Of a stretch of DNA of 64,000 bases, positions 48,701 through 61,080 are shown piece by piece (within the stretch, counting starts at the first letter, position 1; every line of letters begins with the position of its first letter). The notes beneath the pieces were generated by a model. It was not told where the DNA came from. It ran no database searches and saw nothing but the letters and a program-made list of their open reading frames with translations. The position numbers were made by a program, and so were the translations under genes. Origin of the DNA: Stomorhina lunata (lineage: Eukaryota > Arthropoda > Insecta > Diptera > Rhiniidae); NCBI GenBank assembly GCA_933228675.1, contig OW121741.1, positions 117,154,834 to 117,218,833 of the forward strand. The letters are read 5' to 3'.

Positions 48701-49015
48701 TAAAAAATTTACCATTTACAGGAAATTTTTCGGTATAAAAATTTTTTAAAAAAATTTTGGATATAAAATTTTTATAAAAAAATTTTTGGTATAAAATTTT
48801 TCTTAAAAAATTTTTGATATAAAATTTAAAAAAAAAATTTTATATAAAATTTTGATACAAAATTTTTTTAAAAAAATTTTTGATGTAAAATTTTTCGATA
48901 TGAAATTTTTTATAGAAAATTTTTCTATAAAAAATGTATGTAGAAAATTTTTTAATATAAAATTAAATTTACAATTTTTTATTAAATTTAAAATTTTTTT
49001 GAAAATAAAGAATGG
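48701..49015. repeat. Short degenerate AT-rich array (R5)
   Basis: About ten imperfect units of TATAAAATTTTT and AAAAATTTTTGATATAAAAT, spaced roughly 25-30 bp. It ends directly at the left edge of mini-me-like element D, as satellite R3 abuts element C. Confidence 0.7.
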
Positions 49016-50110
49016 TTGGTGGGGGTGGTTATAATGAGATTGTCATTCCATTCGTACTTCCTTTAATTATGGCTCAAAACCAAATTTTAAGTATATTCTG
49101 AATCCTTATAAAATTCTAAGGCGATTGAGCGATGTCCGTCAGTCTGCCCGTCTGTCTGCCTACAGCATGTCTGTCTGTCTGTTGTTGGCATGATAAAACC
49201 TTAACAAAAGGATATAGGTCACTGAAATTTGGCATAAGTATTCTTTATTTCTTAGAAAATTTTGGTATTAAAATCGGTTTACATTTGACCATAGCTCCCG
49301 TGTAACCTCATCTAGGCTAATCGCTTTTTTGCTAATAAATGACAAATGATAAAATTTGATATATATGAGTTTTACATAAGTACTAGGCAGCATGTAAAAT
49401 TCCATCAAATTCGGTTCACATTTAACCATAGCTCCCATAAAAAACTTACGGAAACAGTCTAAACTCCATCCAAAATATACTTAAATACCAATAAATGATA
49501 AACTGTAATAGCTTTGGCCACTTAAAAAAGATTAGAAGTATAACATTTTTCAAAAGTTTTTTCGTTATCTTGAAAAAGTTGTGTTTTGAAAATGTGCGAA
49601 ATCCGTTCACATTTAGTTAGAACTCCCATATAACCACACTTCTGGTCTCACATTAAAGCTGATAAATCGAATACAATTGAAATAGCTATGACGACTAAAT
49701 TTGGAACAGAGAACTTTTATGCAACTAATGGTCAGTATGTTAAATTTCATAGGAATCGGTCCATATTTGACCATAGCTTTCATGCAAAAACCACCCCCTA
49801 AAACCACTTAAATGCTACAAATGCCAGTAAAAAGCTATTAAATTTAGAACTATGATAGCTGTGGACAATAAATACCAGCCAGTGTATTCAATTTTGTGAA
49901 ATTCGGTCATGATTCGGCTATAGTTACAAATACAGATAACATTCATTTTTATATCTACGATCAAAAAGATTTGAAGGTACATATAGTATATTAAGATTGG
50001 ACCTCAGAACTCAGCTAGCAATAAATGTTAAATATCAATAAATGTTAATAAATGGATGTATTAGAAACTCCTAACAAAATTTATACCCCTGCCGTATTTC
50101 TGTAAGTACG
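49016..50110 (+). mobile_element. mini-me/DINE-1-like element D
   Basis: It begins with GAGATTGTCATTCCATTCGT and AATTATGGCTCAAAACC, matching the start of element F near 53015-53057. The GTCY core is at 49132-49182. Interior phrases (TTTGACCATAGCTCCC, GGTTCACATTTAACCATAGC, GCTGATAAATCGAATACAAT, TAGGAATCGGTCCATATTTG) run in the same order as in elements E and F. The left 30 bp and the right hairpin end are not clear, so both edges are probably decayed. The minus-strand ORF 49613-49807 is a by-product. Confidence 0.65.
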
Positions 50111-51290
50111 ACGAAAAGTATTTTACAGCTCATAAATAGTCTTTTTAGTTTCATTAAATGCCAACTTTGCAATTTAAAACTTTTGAGTTTTATTTCCATT
50201 TTATTTTTAAAACAAAAAAAAAAACACAAATTTTATAGAATTTTCATCTTTAAATTGCAATAAATTTACTCTAGAGCGTATAATTGATATTTTATAAATT
50301 CTATGAATTACTTAACACTCATACGCAATGAAGTATTTGGAACAATTGTATGAATTTTATTTTGAAAATAAAAGAAGTACTTAATAAAAGTGTTTTCGAC
50401 TTAAGTACCTATACAAAAAGTTAATAGACAAAAGACACTTAAATCAGAAATAAATATTCTATAGAAATTCCTAAATAGATACGAATTTATTGGGTGTCCC
50501 AATAGTAAATCAATCAATTTCAAATCTTTTGTTTTGATTAAAATTGCATATTAAAGTATAGAAATGAAAATCGAAAGCAATATAAGGAATCATTGGAATA
50601 CCCTAAAATATAAATACATATACATATATACATGTATGTATGCACTTATAAATAATTTTGTTAAATTGAGCTATTAATTTAGCCAAATCATGAATAAATT
50701 GAGAGATGATGCTTAGTTATTATTATAGTATTAAATTAAATTATTAATAGTTCATAGATTTGAAAGTTTTCTATAGTTTATTCCTTATTCAGAATTGTGA
50801 CAATTGAACAAAACGATTATTTCAAAACAATATTAAGAAATTTTTGATATTATTAATTGGATCAAAAATATTTGTTTCTAATTAAACTGTTTAAATTAAT
50901 TTCAGATTTAAAATAAAATCAATTTTTTTACATTATTATCTGAGTAAATAGAAGTTTTAAAAATGAATATATTTTAATTTCTGACTTTAAGACACTTTAA
51001 GACAGCAGCAAACCTTTAATTATAAGAAATTATTTATAAGTTTTGATTAATTGAACCACACAAATACTTAATGATAATTAAGAAGACATAATTAAGTGGA
51101 TTTTTTTCTTGTATTTGAGTTAATTAAAAATTTATTTGACACCTCAAAAATAGGCTTATTTACTTAATATTTTAAAATAAATAATATAATTTTCTAAATT
51201 ATTCCCCCCATCCACATAGTAATTTAAGAATATAATTTACTAAAGACTTAAGTTAAAGACCACATTTTATTTGCATAAGCAACAGCTTTT
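50111..51290. other. Non-repetitive AT-rich spacer
   Basis: No gene, RNA or element recognised. Short TATA/CATA runs lie near 50618-50642. Confidence 0.5.
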
Positions 51291-52523
51291 TATACCTAAT
51301 ATCAAAAAGAATCGGTGGTATATTGAAATTGTCATTCGGTTTGTAACTTTCTTAATGTTAAATGTTAAGTACTAAAAGGGATATGCATATATCCTAAATA
51401 GTTATGAAATTCTTAGACTATGAGCAATGACCGCCTTTCTGTCAATCTGTCTGTTCGTCTGCTGAAGGCAGAAATTGGCAAAGATATTCATTATTTCTTG
51501 AAAATGTTGGTATTGAAATTGGGTAAAATAGGTTCACGTTTGACCATAGCTTAAATATAGCCTCATCTAGGCTAATCGCTAATTTGTCAATATATAACAA
51601 ATTATAAAAGCAGAATGTAAAATTTCATCGAAATTGGTTCTCATTTAACAATAGCTCCCATACAAAACACTTACAGAAATAGCCTAAATTCCACCTAAGA
51701 TACACTTAAATGTCAACATATGATAAACTATAATATAAAGAAAGCTCTATGTCAGTGCCAGCTAGTGTGCTAAATTTTGTCACAATCAGCCACCATTTGA
51801 CCTTAGCTCACATATAGAAAACTTAAGGAAACACAAAAATACCAAAAAGATAGGTGTTTCCACCTGTCTGTCCCGAGCTAGAGGAACAAAATTTTATAAA
51901 TTATTGTCGATATCTTGATAAAGTTATATATTGAAAATGGTTTAACTAGCTTATCCTTTAGTTAGAGGTTTTAGGAAATCACATTTGAGCTGATAAATTA
52001 AATTGAACTGTAATAAATATGATAACTTAATTTAGAATGTATATCATATATTTTAGGAATATGTCCATATTTGACCATAGCATTCATATAAAGAAATACT
52101 CCTATGATAGCTACAGCCACTAAATTTTGCACAAATAAGCTATATATAAATGCCAGGGCAACAATTTAACTTTAGTTCTTATGTATATAGCATCCCTCTT
52201 TATATCTACAATCAAAAAGATTTGGAGGTATATTCAGTATATTAAGATTGCACCTATGGAATTAGATAGATATCAGTAAGTGCGGTGGTTTCACTGGGAA
52301 CTAGTAACAAAATATATCATACCGTATTACTATCAGACCGTAGAACTATCAGTCCAAAGATTTTACCAAAAATACCAACGAGCGTACCAGATTTTTTCGA
52401 TTTTGGTCCACATTTTGAATTAGCTACACTCTTGTACATATGTGAGATACGTTTCTAAATTTAACACAATTTGATGGTGGGTACATAAAATTCGGCACAG
52501 CCGAATGTAACACTCTTACTTGT
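51291..52523 (+). mobile_element. mini-me/DINE-1-like element E, near full length
   Basis: It starts TATACCTAATATCAAAAAGA, followed by ATTGTCATTCGGTTTG. A short GTCY core lies at about 51438-51460. It ends with the perfect hairpin ATTCGGC-ACA-GCCGAAT at 52490-52506 and CACTCTTACTTGT. Interior phrases (GGTTCACGTTTGACCATAGC, AGCTGATAAAT, GGAATATGTCCATATTTGAC) align in order with elements D and F. About 1.23 kb and non-coding, it is the best reference copy for this subfamily in the window. Confidence 0.75.
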
Positions 52524-52979
52524 TTAAAGAAATTTTGCTTAAGTTTTAGAATTTTGCTTAACATAAATTAAGCCAGAGAAAACACTAACAAAAACCACTA
52601 GTAGAATATTGTTTTTGTTCTCTGTCTTAAATCTTCTTCAGCTTTTCTTTAAGCTCCATTAACTTAGAAATCATTGTTTTAAAACAAAAAGCAAAAAATT
52701 ATCAAATAAAAACAAAATTATGCTCAAGGAATAAAAAATGGAGACAGAAAACAAATGGAAAAACTCATAAACTGACTATAAAAAACGGATTAAACTACAT
52801 TTTGTAAAATACACTGGAAGAAATATAGTGGTTATAAATGTTTATTTCTTTTTGGTAATAGAAATAACATCAAGTGGCAGATCTATTGCATTTATCTCAG
52901 GTGTTTTTATTTTATATAAAAAAGTTTCTTAGAAAATTTTTAAAAATCATTTTTTATATCATATTAAAATATCTTTTTT
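52524..52979. other. Spacer between two mini-me-like elements
   Basis: No gene. The left part of the ORF at 52874-53347 is here; it then runs into the GTCT microsatellite and is not a gene. Confidence 0.5.
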
Positions 52980-53121
52980 TTATACCTACCATCGAAAAGA
53001 ATGGGGGTCATATTCAGATTGTCATTCGGTTTGAAGTTTCCTTAATATTGGCTCAAAAACTAAAAGAGATATATATTCTGAATCCTTATAAAATTCTAAG
53101 GCAACTGAGTGGTGTCTGCTC

Positions 53122-53216
<95 letters not shown>

Positions 53217-53217
53217 A

Positions 53218-53289
<72 letters not shown>

Positions 53290-53298
53290 GTCTGTCTA

Positions 53299-53345
<47 letters not shown>

Positions 53346-54190
53346 GACTGTCTGTCTGTTTGTCTGTCTATCCGTATGTCTGTGAGGCCGTATATCTGTA
53401 TGTCTGAATGTTGACAGCACGATAGCGCCTAAACAAAAGAATCTAAGTCACTGAAACTTATCAAAGATATTCATTATTGTTTTCTGGGAAAAAGTTGGTA
53501 TTGAAATTGAACAAAATCGGTTCACATTTGACCATACTTCCCGTATAACCTTGTCTTAGTCAATTGCTTATAAGTGACAAATTTTAACAGCCATGGTAAT
53601 ACAATTTAGTATATTTAAGTTCTACATAAGCACTAGGTAGCATACAAACTTTAATCGAAGTCGGTTCACATTTAGCAATAGCTCGAATACAAATCTCTTC
53701 ACCTTGAATATACTTAAATGCCAAATAAATGAAAAACTGTAATAGCTATGGCCATTAAATTTTATTAGCCAGTATCCCAGATTTTTTACAAGCGGTCGCT
53801 ATTTGACCATAGCTATATAAGAACTTACGGAAACACAAAAATTAAAAAAAGAAAAGGGGTTTTATGTCCATCAGATGAAAGCGCGATAACGACTTAAAGA
53901 AAAAGACTATTCAGACAAACTTCCACAAAAGTATTTTGGATATCTTCGGAAAGTTGGGTATTAAAAATGGCCGAAATCGATTCACATTTAGTTAGAGCTC
54001 CCATATAACCACACCCCGGGAATCACATTAATGCTGATAAATTGAATACAATTCTAATAGCTATGACAAGTAAATTTAGAACAAAGAAGTTTTATGAAAC
54101 TATTAATCCGTATATCAAATTTTATAGGAACCGGTCCATATTTAAACATAGCTTTCATATAAAAACCATTCCCACAAACCACCCAAATGC
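52980..54190 (+). mobile_element. mini-me/DINE-1-like element F with expanded GTCT core
   Basis: It starts TATACCTACCATCGAAAAGA and contains GTCATTCGGTTTGAAG. The GTCT core is strongly expanded (53113-53404). Afterwards the text runs parallel to elements D and E (GGTTCACATTTGACCATACT, GCTGATAAATTGAATACAAT, CCGGTCCATATTTAAAC). It stops after CCACAAAAGCC near 54200 without a hairpin end, so it is 3'-truncated. ORFs on both strands across the core encode (SVCL)n or (DRQT)n and are artefacts. Confidence 0.75.
53113..53404 (+). repeat. Long (GTCT)n microsatellite
   Basis: About 70 tetramers. It is pure for long runs with a few GTCA, GTCTA and GTTT interruptions, increasing at the right end (CTATCCGTATGTCTG). 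It is far longer than the 9-15 unit cores of the sister elements. Confidence 0.95.
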
Positions 54191-55670
54191 CACAAAAGCC
54201 AATTATTTATAAGTTTTCAAAAATTTATGGATAATTTTTTCTTCCTAGACAACCTACTACTACTTCTTATTTCATCTTCTACACCCTATTTACACTGTGC
54301 AACCGCAAAGCTATAAAATTTAACTAGTACATAATTAAACACTCGCAATTAGAAGTAATTTACTCTTTAAGCTCATTTTGGTTTCTTTATATATTTTTAA
54401 GTTTTTTCTTATTCCATTCCATTTCATATCTTTTTTTTGGCATGAGAATCTGTATTCCTTGGTCCTAACTCAACCATAAATGTGTTTATATTATACTAAA
54501 TTACAAACTCTATGTTTTTACTTAAACATAAAATTTTTTGCTAGCAAATAAAGTTAACGTTAATTTTCTATTACATAAAGTTCATGTATTTAATAATATT
54601 AAAGCAAAGTGTTTGTATGAGTTGGTTTATATGTGTGTGTTTGTATATGTTAGAGAGTCTGTGTTATTTTAGCACTTTTTTATGGTTGGCACAATTTTAT
54701 ACACTCCATAAAATCTAATTATAAGCAGCCAACCATGCCTTTAGATATACACACACATATTCATATATACATATTTAACTAGGTTTATTTACTAGCAGTC
54801 AAATTTACTTACATACATACATTCATATATATGTATCTATATACCAAAGGGACAGACGAAATTTGTTTAAATATATAAAATATATATGCATACATATAAT
54901 AGTATAAAGGTTTAGCTGTTTGTACATATTTTCTGTTTTTTTCAGTTTCTAAGTATTTTAACACTTTTTTCCCGTTACCACTCCCTTGGTTTTTTCCGGA
55001 AACGTGAACTTTTTTTCAATATATTTTTCTTAGTTCATAACTTATTCTTCCTTTAGAAACTCTATTTTTAAATTCTTGCAAGTTTCTATAGTAGCTGTTG
55101 CTTAGTGTATAGATATTTATATATAGAAAGTTAATTTTTGTTCTCTGAACCAGCTATTTTTAATTTTTGTAGCTTATTAAGGATTTTAGCTATTTTTGCT
55201 AAATTTTCTTTTTTTCTTCATCTCTTTTTTCTACTATATATACTCACGTCTCGTGTACTTCCTCTCAAATTTCTTTACTCATCCTGTATATGAAATTTTG
55301 TCTTCCCTCTACTTCCGTTTTGCTTTGTTTGTTGTCTCATTACATCGTCAAGCAATTGCGTTTGTATTTGCGCTACATTAGTTTTTAATTAAAAATGAAA
55401 TCTAATAGCTTTTTAAGCTAAAGTTTATTTAGTGCAATAGAGCGAGAGTGATAGAAATATTTTGTATTATCGTCATGGTTTAAGGAAGAAAATTTTTTGA
55501 TATTTTAGGTAAATTACAGAAGTGTAGAGGCAAATTTTTATGAGGATAAGTTAATTAAAACAAGTTAAATTTTATTCAAAATATTTTAGGACAAAAAATA
55601 TTTTATTCAAAGGTTTTACATTAGTGTATTTCACTAGGCTTCCAATTTATTACTACTATTAATTAAACTG
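54191..55670. other. Non-repetitive AT-rich spacer
   Basis: Short (TG)n and (TATA/CATA) tracts occur around 54620-54900. The 61-codon ORF at 55196-55381 is F/L-rich and unsupported. No gene. Confidence 0.45.
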
Positions 55671-55930
55671 TTAAAAAACCGACAAAACGAAGACCTAGTT
55701 AATAAAAATAAATCGAGTTCGCTGAATTCTATGGGGATAACCGTTTTTAGGTTAGCTCTAGTTTTCGAGATATACAAATGCAAATGAGCTTTTTTTGTAT
55801 TAACTCTACAGTTTCTAAACTACTGGGTGGATTTTGACGAAATTTAGAACATTAGTAGAAGAAAAGTTTGGCTTTTAGAACAATGTTGTCACAAGTTTTT
55901 AAGTTAGCCGCCCATTGTGCGAAGTTCACT
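55671..55930 (+). repeat. Probable transposon fragment
   Basis: The text CGAGATATACAAATGCAAATG, CTACTGGGTGGATTTTGACG and AAATTTAGAACATTAGTAGA has the style of fly non-autonomous elements and stands out from neighbouring unique DNA. No related copy is seen elsewhere in the window, so the call rests on style alone. Confidence 0.3.
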
Positions 55931-55972
55931 ATTTATAATTCTTCTCCTAGTTTTCTAGAATCTTTCTGTTAG

Positions 55973-56397
55973 TGTAGTTGTTGTTCTGTTTGTGTCTATA
56001 AGTAGAACCAGATTTTTCTCTTAATGTTTTGCTGTAAGAGTAGAGCAGCATTTTTAACTTTATCTCTATTGCTGTTAACTTCAGACAATCTATTTGTACA
56101 CCGTATGTGTGAATGTGTTCTTGCTCATATAAGAATGTATTGGAACATGCATAAACTTTTGTAAGCCACATTGTTCGTCTAATCAGTGACACCAGCTCTT
56201 TGTTTGTGTCTGCAGAAAAAGCTAGAAACTTTCTTCTCTGATATATAAGGCTAATGAGCAAATATTGTTAGAACATTTTCAATTGAGACGCGTATAAGAG
56301 AACAGTGTAACTAAGAATATTTGTAAAGCAGTTTTGTGAAGTGTGTTTAAAGTGATTAACACTAAAGTTAATAAAAATATAACATTGTAAAACTACA
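55973..56397 (+). mobile_element. Possible solo LTR
   Basis: The segment is bounded by TGTAGTT and AACTACA, a 7-bp inverted pair of the TG...CA kind seen at LTR ends. It contains a TATATAAGG box (near 56241), CAATTGAGACGCGTATAAG about 40 bp downstream, and an AATAAA signal (near 56369) before the end. Against this, the flanking five bases (GTTAG and TAAAG) do not form a clear target duplication, no primer-binding site is visible, and no second copy exists here. The 104-codon minus-strand ORF inside (55947-56261) is not recognised. Confidence 0.22.
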
Positions 56398-56432
56398 TAA
56401 AGTGTTTTAATTTAGTTTTCTTTTGTTTGTAA

Positions 56433-57619
56433 AAAGAATTTCTACCTCATTTTTAAATGAAAAACTTAACAATATTTATGGTCGCATCTATATGTCGCAC
56501 AGTGGCCTCTACAGTGGAGCAAAGTTGACTACCTCCTGTATATAAAAACTTTGGGTGCGTATAATCAATTTAGTCCGATCCAAAAGACTTTTACATTTTC
56601 GAAAACCTCTTAGAAAACTTAAGAAAAACATGCTTACTCTACTACATTACTTCTTATAGCTTAAGAGATATTTCATTCGAAACATTTTTTCAGAAAAATT
56701 TTCTAAAAAATTGTCGATAAAAATATTTTTCTAAAAATTTTTTTTTTATCAAAAAAAATAGAAAAATTTTTTTACCAAACATTTTTTCTATAGAAAAAAT
56801 TTTGAGAGAAATTTTCTAGAGAAACATTTTTGATAAGAAAAATTAAAAAAAATATAAAAATATTTTCCTAAAAATATTTTCCCAAAAAAAATGTCTATAA
56901 TACAATTTTCGATACAAGTTTAAGAAAATTTTTCGATGAAAAATTTTTCTATAGAAATATTTTTCTATAGCAAAATTTTCTAAGAAAATTTTCTATTTCA
57001 AAAACTTTTTTACACAAAATTTTTTTATCAAAAATTTTTCTATAGAAAATTTTTTTATGAAAAATTTTTTTATAGAAAGTTTTTGTACAACAAATTTTTC
57101 TATAGAAAATTTTTAATCAAAAATTTTTCTATAGAAAATTTTTTTATCATAAATTTATCTATAGAAAATTTTTTGATCAAACAGTTTTTTATAGAAAGTT
57201 TTTTCTATAGAAAATTCTTTATCAAAAATTTTTCTATAGAAAATTTTTTATCTAAAATGTTTCTATTAAAAATTTTTTTATCAAAATATTTTTGATAGAA
57301 ATATTTTTCTGTACAAAAATTTAAAAAAAAAAAAATTTTCATAGAAAAATTTTTTGGTAGGAAAAAATTAAAAAAAAAACATTTTTCTATCGAAAAAATG
57401 AAAAAATATATTTTTCTATCGAAAAATTTTCTCAAAAAAAAAATCATTTTTCGATTAGTTTTTTTTTGTAGAAAAATTTTCTTAAAAAGTGTTTATTAAA
57501 AAATTTTCTATATCAAAAATTTTTCTATAGAAAATTTTTTATCAACAATTTTTCAATAGAAAATTTTTTATTAACAATTTTTCCATAGAATATTTTTATA
57601 TCAAAAAATTTTTCATAGA
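56433..57619 (+). repeat. 1187-bp tandem duplication, copy 1
   Basis: AAAAACTTAACAATATTTAT occurs at 56460 and 57647, exactly 1187 bp apart, and the flanking text matches from about 56433 (AAAGAATTTCTxCCxCATTTT) to the junction near 57619. Each copy contains a family X fragment followed by AT-rich array R6. Differences between copies are few: single-base changes and one deletion of about 10-15 bp near 57950. Confidence 0.93.
56460..56690 (+). repeat. Dispersed repeat family X, longest copy
   Basis: Contains GCATCTATATGTCGCACAGT, CAGTGGAGCAAAGTTGACTA, TTTGGGTGCGTATAATCAAT, TTAGTCCGATCCAAAAGACT and TTAAGAGATATTTCATTC in one continuous run. It thereby links the two pieces seen separately at 1-115 and 3465-3606. 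A second copy sits at 57647-57880 within the tandem duplication. Non-coding, class unknown. Confidence 0.7.
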
Positions 57620-59290
57620 AAAGAATTTCTTCCACATTTTTAAATGAAAAACTTAACAATATTTATGGTCGCATCTATATGTCGCACAGTGGCCTCTACA
57701 GTGGAGCAAAGTTGACTACCTCCTGTATATAAAAACTTTGGGTGCGTATAACCAATTTAGTCCGATCCAAAAGAATTTTACATTTTCAAAAACCTTTTAG
57801 AAAACTTAAGAAAAATATGCTTACTATACTACATTACTTCTTACAGCTTAAGAGATATTTCATTCGAAACATTTTTTCAGAAAAATTTTCTAAAAATTTG
57901 TCGATAAAAATATTTTTCTAAAATTTTTTTTTTTATCAAAACTTTTTCTATTTTTTTACCAAACATTTTTTCTATAGAAAAAATTTTGAGAGAAATTTTC
58001 TAGAGAAACATTTTTGATAAGAAAAATTAAAAAAACTATAAATATATTTTCCTAAAAATATTTTCCCAAAAAAATGTCTATAATAAAATTTTCGATACAA
58101 GTTTAAGAAAATTTTTCGATAAAAAATTTTTCTATAGAAATATTTTTCTGTAGCAAAATTGTCTAAGAAAATTTTCTATTTCAAAAACTTTTTTACAAAA
58201 AATGTTTTTATCAAAAATTTTTCTATAGAAAATTTTTTTATGAAAAATTTTTTTATAGAAAGTTTTTGTACAACAAATTTTTCTATAGAAAATTTTTAAT
58301 CAAAAATTTTTCTATAGAAAATTTTTTTATCATAAATTTATCTATAGAAAATTTTTTGATCAAACAGTTTTTTATAGAAAGTTTTTTCTATAGAAAATTC
58401 TTTATCAAAAATTTTTCTATAGAAAATTTTTTATCCAAAAATTTTTCTATTAAAAATTTTTTTATCAAAATATTTTTGATAGAAATATTTTTCTGTACAA
58501 AAATTAAAAAAAAAAAAAAATTTTCATAGAAAAATTTTTTGGTAAGAAAAAATTAAAAAAAAAACATTTTTCTATCGAAAAAATGAAAAAAAATATTTTT
58601 CTATCGAAAAATTTTCTCAAAAAAAAAATCATTTTTCGATTAGTTTTTTTCTGTAGAAAAATTTTCTTAAAAAGTGTTCATTAAAAAATTTTCTATATCA
58701 AAAATTTTTCTATAGAAAATTTTTTATCAACAATTTTTCAATAGAAAAATTTTTATTAACAATTTTTCCATTGAATATTTTTATATCAAAAAATTTTTCA
58801 TAGAAAATTTTTTTAATAAAATAATTTTTCTATAGAAAAGTTTTTGGAAGAAATATTTTTTTGTATAAAAATTTTGTATAGACAAATTTTTTATACAAAA
58901 AAAAAATATTTTTCTATAGCAAAATTTTCCCCATAAAAATGTTTCTTTAGAAAAATTTTCGATAAATGTTAATTTTTTTAAGAAAACTTTTCTATAGAAA
59001 TATATTTCTGTAAAAAAAAAATTTCTAAAAAATTTTTGATAAAAAAATTTTCTAAAAACTTTTTGATAAAAAAATTTTGTATATCAAAACTTTTCTATAG
59101 AAAATTTGTTTTTCAAATATTTTTAAGAAAATTTTTCTAAAGAAAAATACTTTTATGGAAAATTTTTCTTGAAATAAAACTTTTATCAAAAATTTTTCTT
59201 TACAAAAAATTTTATCGAAAAAGTTTCTATATAAAAATTTTATGGAGAAATTTTCTATAGAAATGTTTTTTTTAGAAAAATTTTTGATAG
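56691..59290. repeat. AT-rich array, 30-bp period (array R6)
   Basis: Units combine the palindrome TTTTTCTATAGAAAATTTTT with TTATCAAAAA. Markers at 57129 and 57159 give 30 bp. It is interrupted at 57620-57880 by the second family X fragment because of the tandem duplication. The right part (58807-59290) is more degenerate. Several I/F/K/N-rich ORFs on both strands are low-complexity artefacts. Confidence 0.9.
57620..58806 (+). repeat. 1187-bp tandem duplication, copy 2
   Basis: Near-identical to 56433-57619. It shares even irregular array units such as TTTATCATAAATTTATCTAT and GATCAAACAGTTTTTTATAG. Beyond about 58806 array R6 continues without a counterpart. Confidence 0.93.
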
Positions 59291-61080
59291 GAACCAACCG
59301 ACTTTGCTCACATTCTCATACTCATTTTCACGAGTTTCATTAATGATAGTGGTGTTTACGAAAATTAGAAAACGTCTATGTCTTCTGATGGTATGGGGTG
59401 CCTACGCCTGCTTATCACAAAACGATTTTAAGTCAAACCGTATACTTTAAGACGAGCCTTAGGTAAATATATCTATATGTTATAAAATTCAACAGAACCC
59501 AATTTATCCTTAACATAGCTATGGTGACAAGGTGATGATCACAACATTTATAAACTTTTGATTACTTATTCCTTATTATTTATATAGTCTTAGTGGTGAA
59601 ATATAAAACTTATTTTAAAAACTGTATAAAAACTTAAAAAACTTACTCATAGAAATATTATAATAAGCAATTAGTCCAATTTTCCTTAAGGTTTATTTTT
59701 ATAGATTTTAAATGCAAAGTTCTGGCAATTATTGCCAATGCTCTCATAACTTCAACTTCATCAAAGTTCTCTATAACCTAAATTATTTCTAAAAAAATAC
59801 CTTAAAAAAAACTTTTAATTTTGGTTTCAACAAAACAACCAACAAAAAACTAAAAAAAAAATCAATATTATACAATAAATTAAAACAGAACCTGAAAAAA
59901 ATATATGCCACATCTCTTCTAGGATTCAACCAAGTGAAAATTTCAAATTTATTCTAACAGAAAGAAAACAATTTCATCAAAGTAAATAATTTCTTTCTGC
60001 TCTTTTTTGTTGTTTTTGCTAAAAAATTAAAAACTAATATCTACTAGAAAGAAGAGAGGAAAATAAAACAACTAAAGGCCGATATTTCTATAAATTTTGC
60101 TTTTATTTACATATACAAGTACACACACATAAAAACAAACAAAAACCATGAAATACAAAGAAATGTTTTTGTTGGAAAATAATAGAGACGTATATAAAGA
60201 GAAAAATGAAAAATAAAAAACAGTATTTTTTTATATACAAAAGAATTAACAATAAAGTAAGTAAATATCGAAAAAAATTGTAGTGTATTGTATATGAAAA
60301 CATTATAAAAATTAAGAATTTTTATTTAAAGGATGTATTTCATGCATCCTTATTTTGTCTGCAAGCAACTGCCAACGACAGCTACATATGAGGAGCATTC
60401 ATACATGAAGGATAAATAAAAAATTTGCAAAAAACTTTTCTAGGTTACCCCTTGAAAATGAATTTGGTAGATTTTAAGGTAGCATCTCAAAAATGTGTGT
60501 TCTACGGACTATTCCTGAATATTTTTTTTCAAGGATCAGTTTTTTTGAGCTAATATTCCCTATAGCTAATAACCATTTAATTCTTTTAAAGGATTTTTAT
60601 GTTTATTCTTTATTATACCTATGGTCGTTGCGAAATCGAGGTACTTTAAAGTCAATTTAAGTAAATTTTCAAGGGGTTACCAATTGTAGTTTGTTGATTT
60701 CCATTCCTATGGAGTTGAAGACGCTTTAATAAACATACGATAATAAGTATTAAAATAGTGATGGTATCTTGCTGTCGTTATTGTCGTTGTTGGCTTTAGC
60801 TTAAAGCAATTTTCTGAAAATACGCTAAAGCATATTTAAAGCATGCACAGTGGGAAAATGTCTGTGTTTTTTTTTTTAATCGAAACACTTTCAATGCAAA
60901 AATATTTTTAGAGAAAAATAAACAACATGAAATGACTTTTATAGAAAAATTTAAAATATTCAGTTTTAATTAAACAAACATTTAAAAAAAATTCTAAAGA
61001 AAAATTTCCAACAAATATAACAGTTTTTTATATTCTGCCTTCTTTAAGATCAAGCAAACCTCTTGTTAGGTTAAACGAGA
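59291..61080. other. Non-repetitive spacer
   Basis: The 66-codon minus-strand ORF at 60103-60303 is unsupported. A small hairpin GGATGTATTTCATGCATCC lies near 60332-60350. No gene recognised. Confidence 0.45.

Noticed and set aside
52874..53420. ORFs of 101-157 codons reading (SVCL)n or (DRQT)n
   Set aside because: They are translations of the GTCT microsatellite inside a non-coding element; the non-repeat part has no domain.
55947..56261. 104-codon minus-strand ORF as a gene
   Set aside because: No domain or family recognised, no supporting start or splice context, and it overlaps a segment with LTR-like features.
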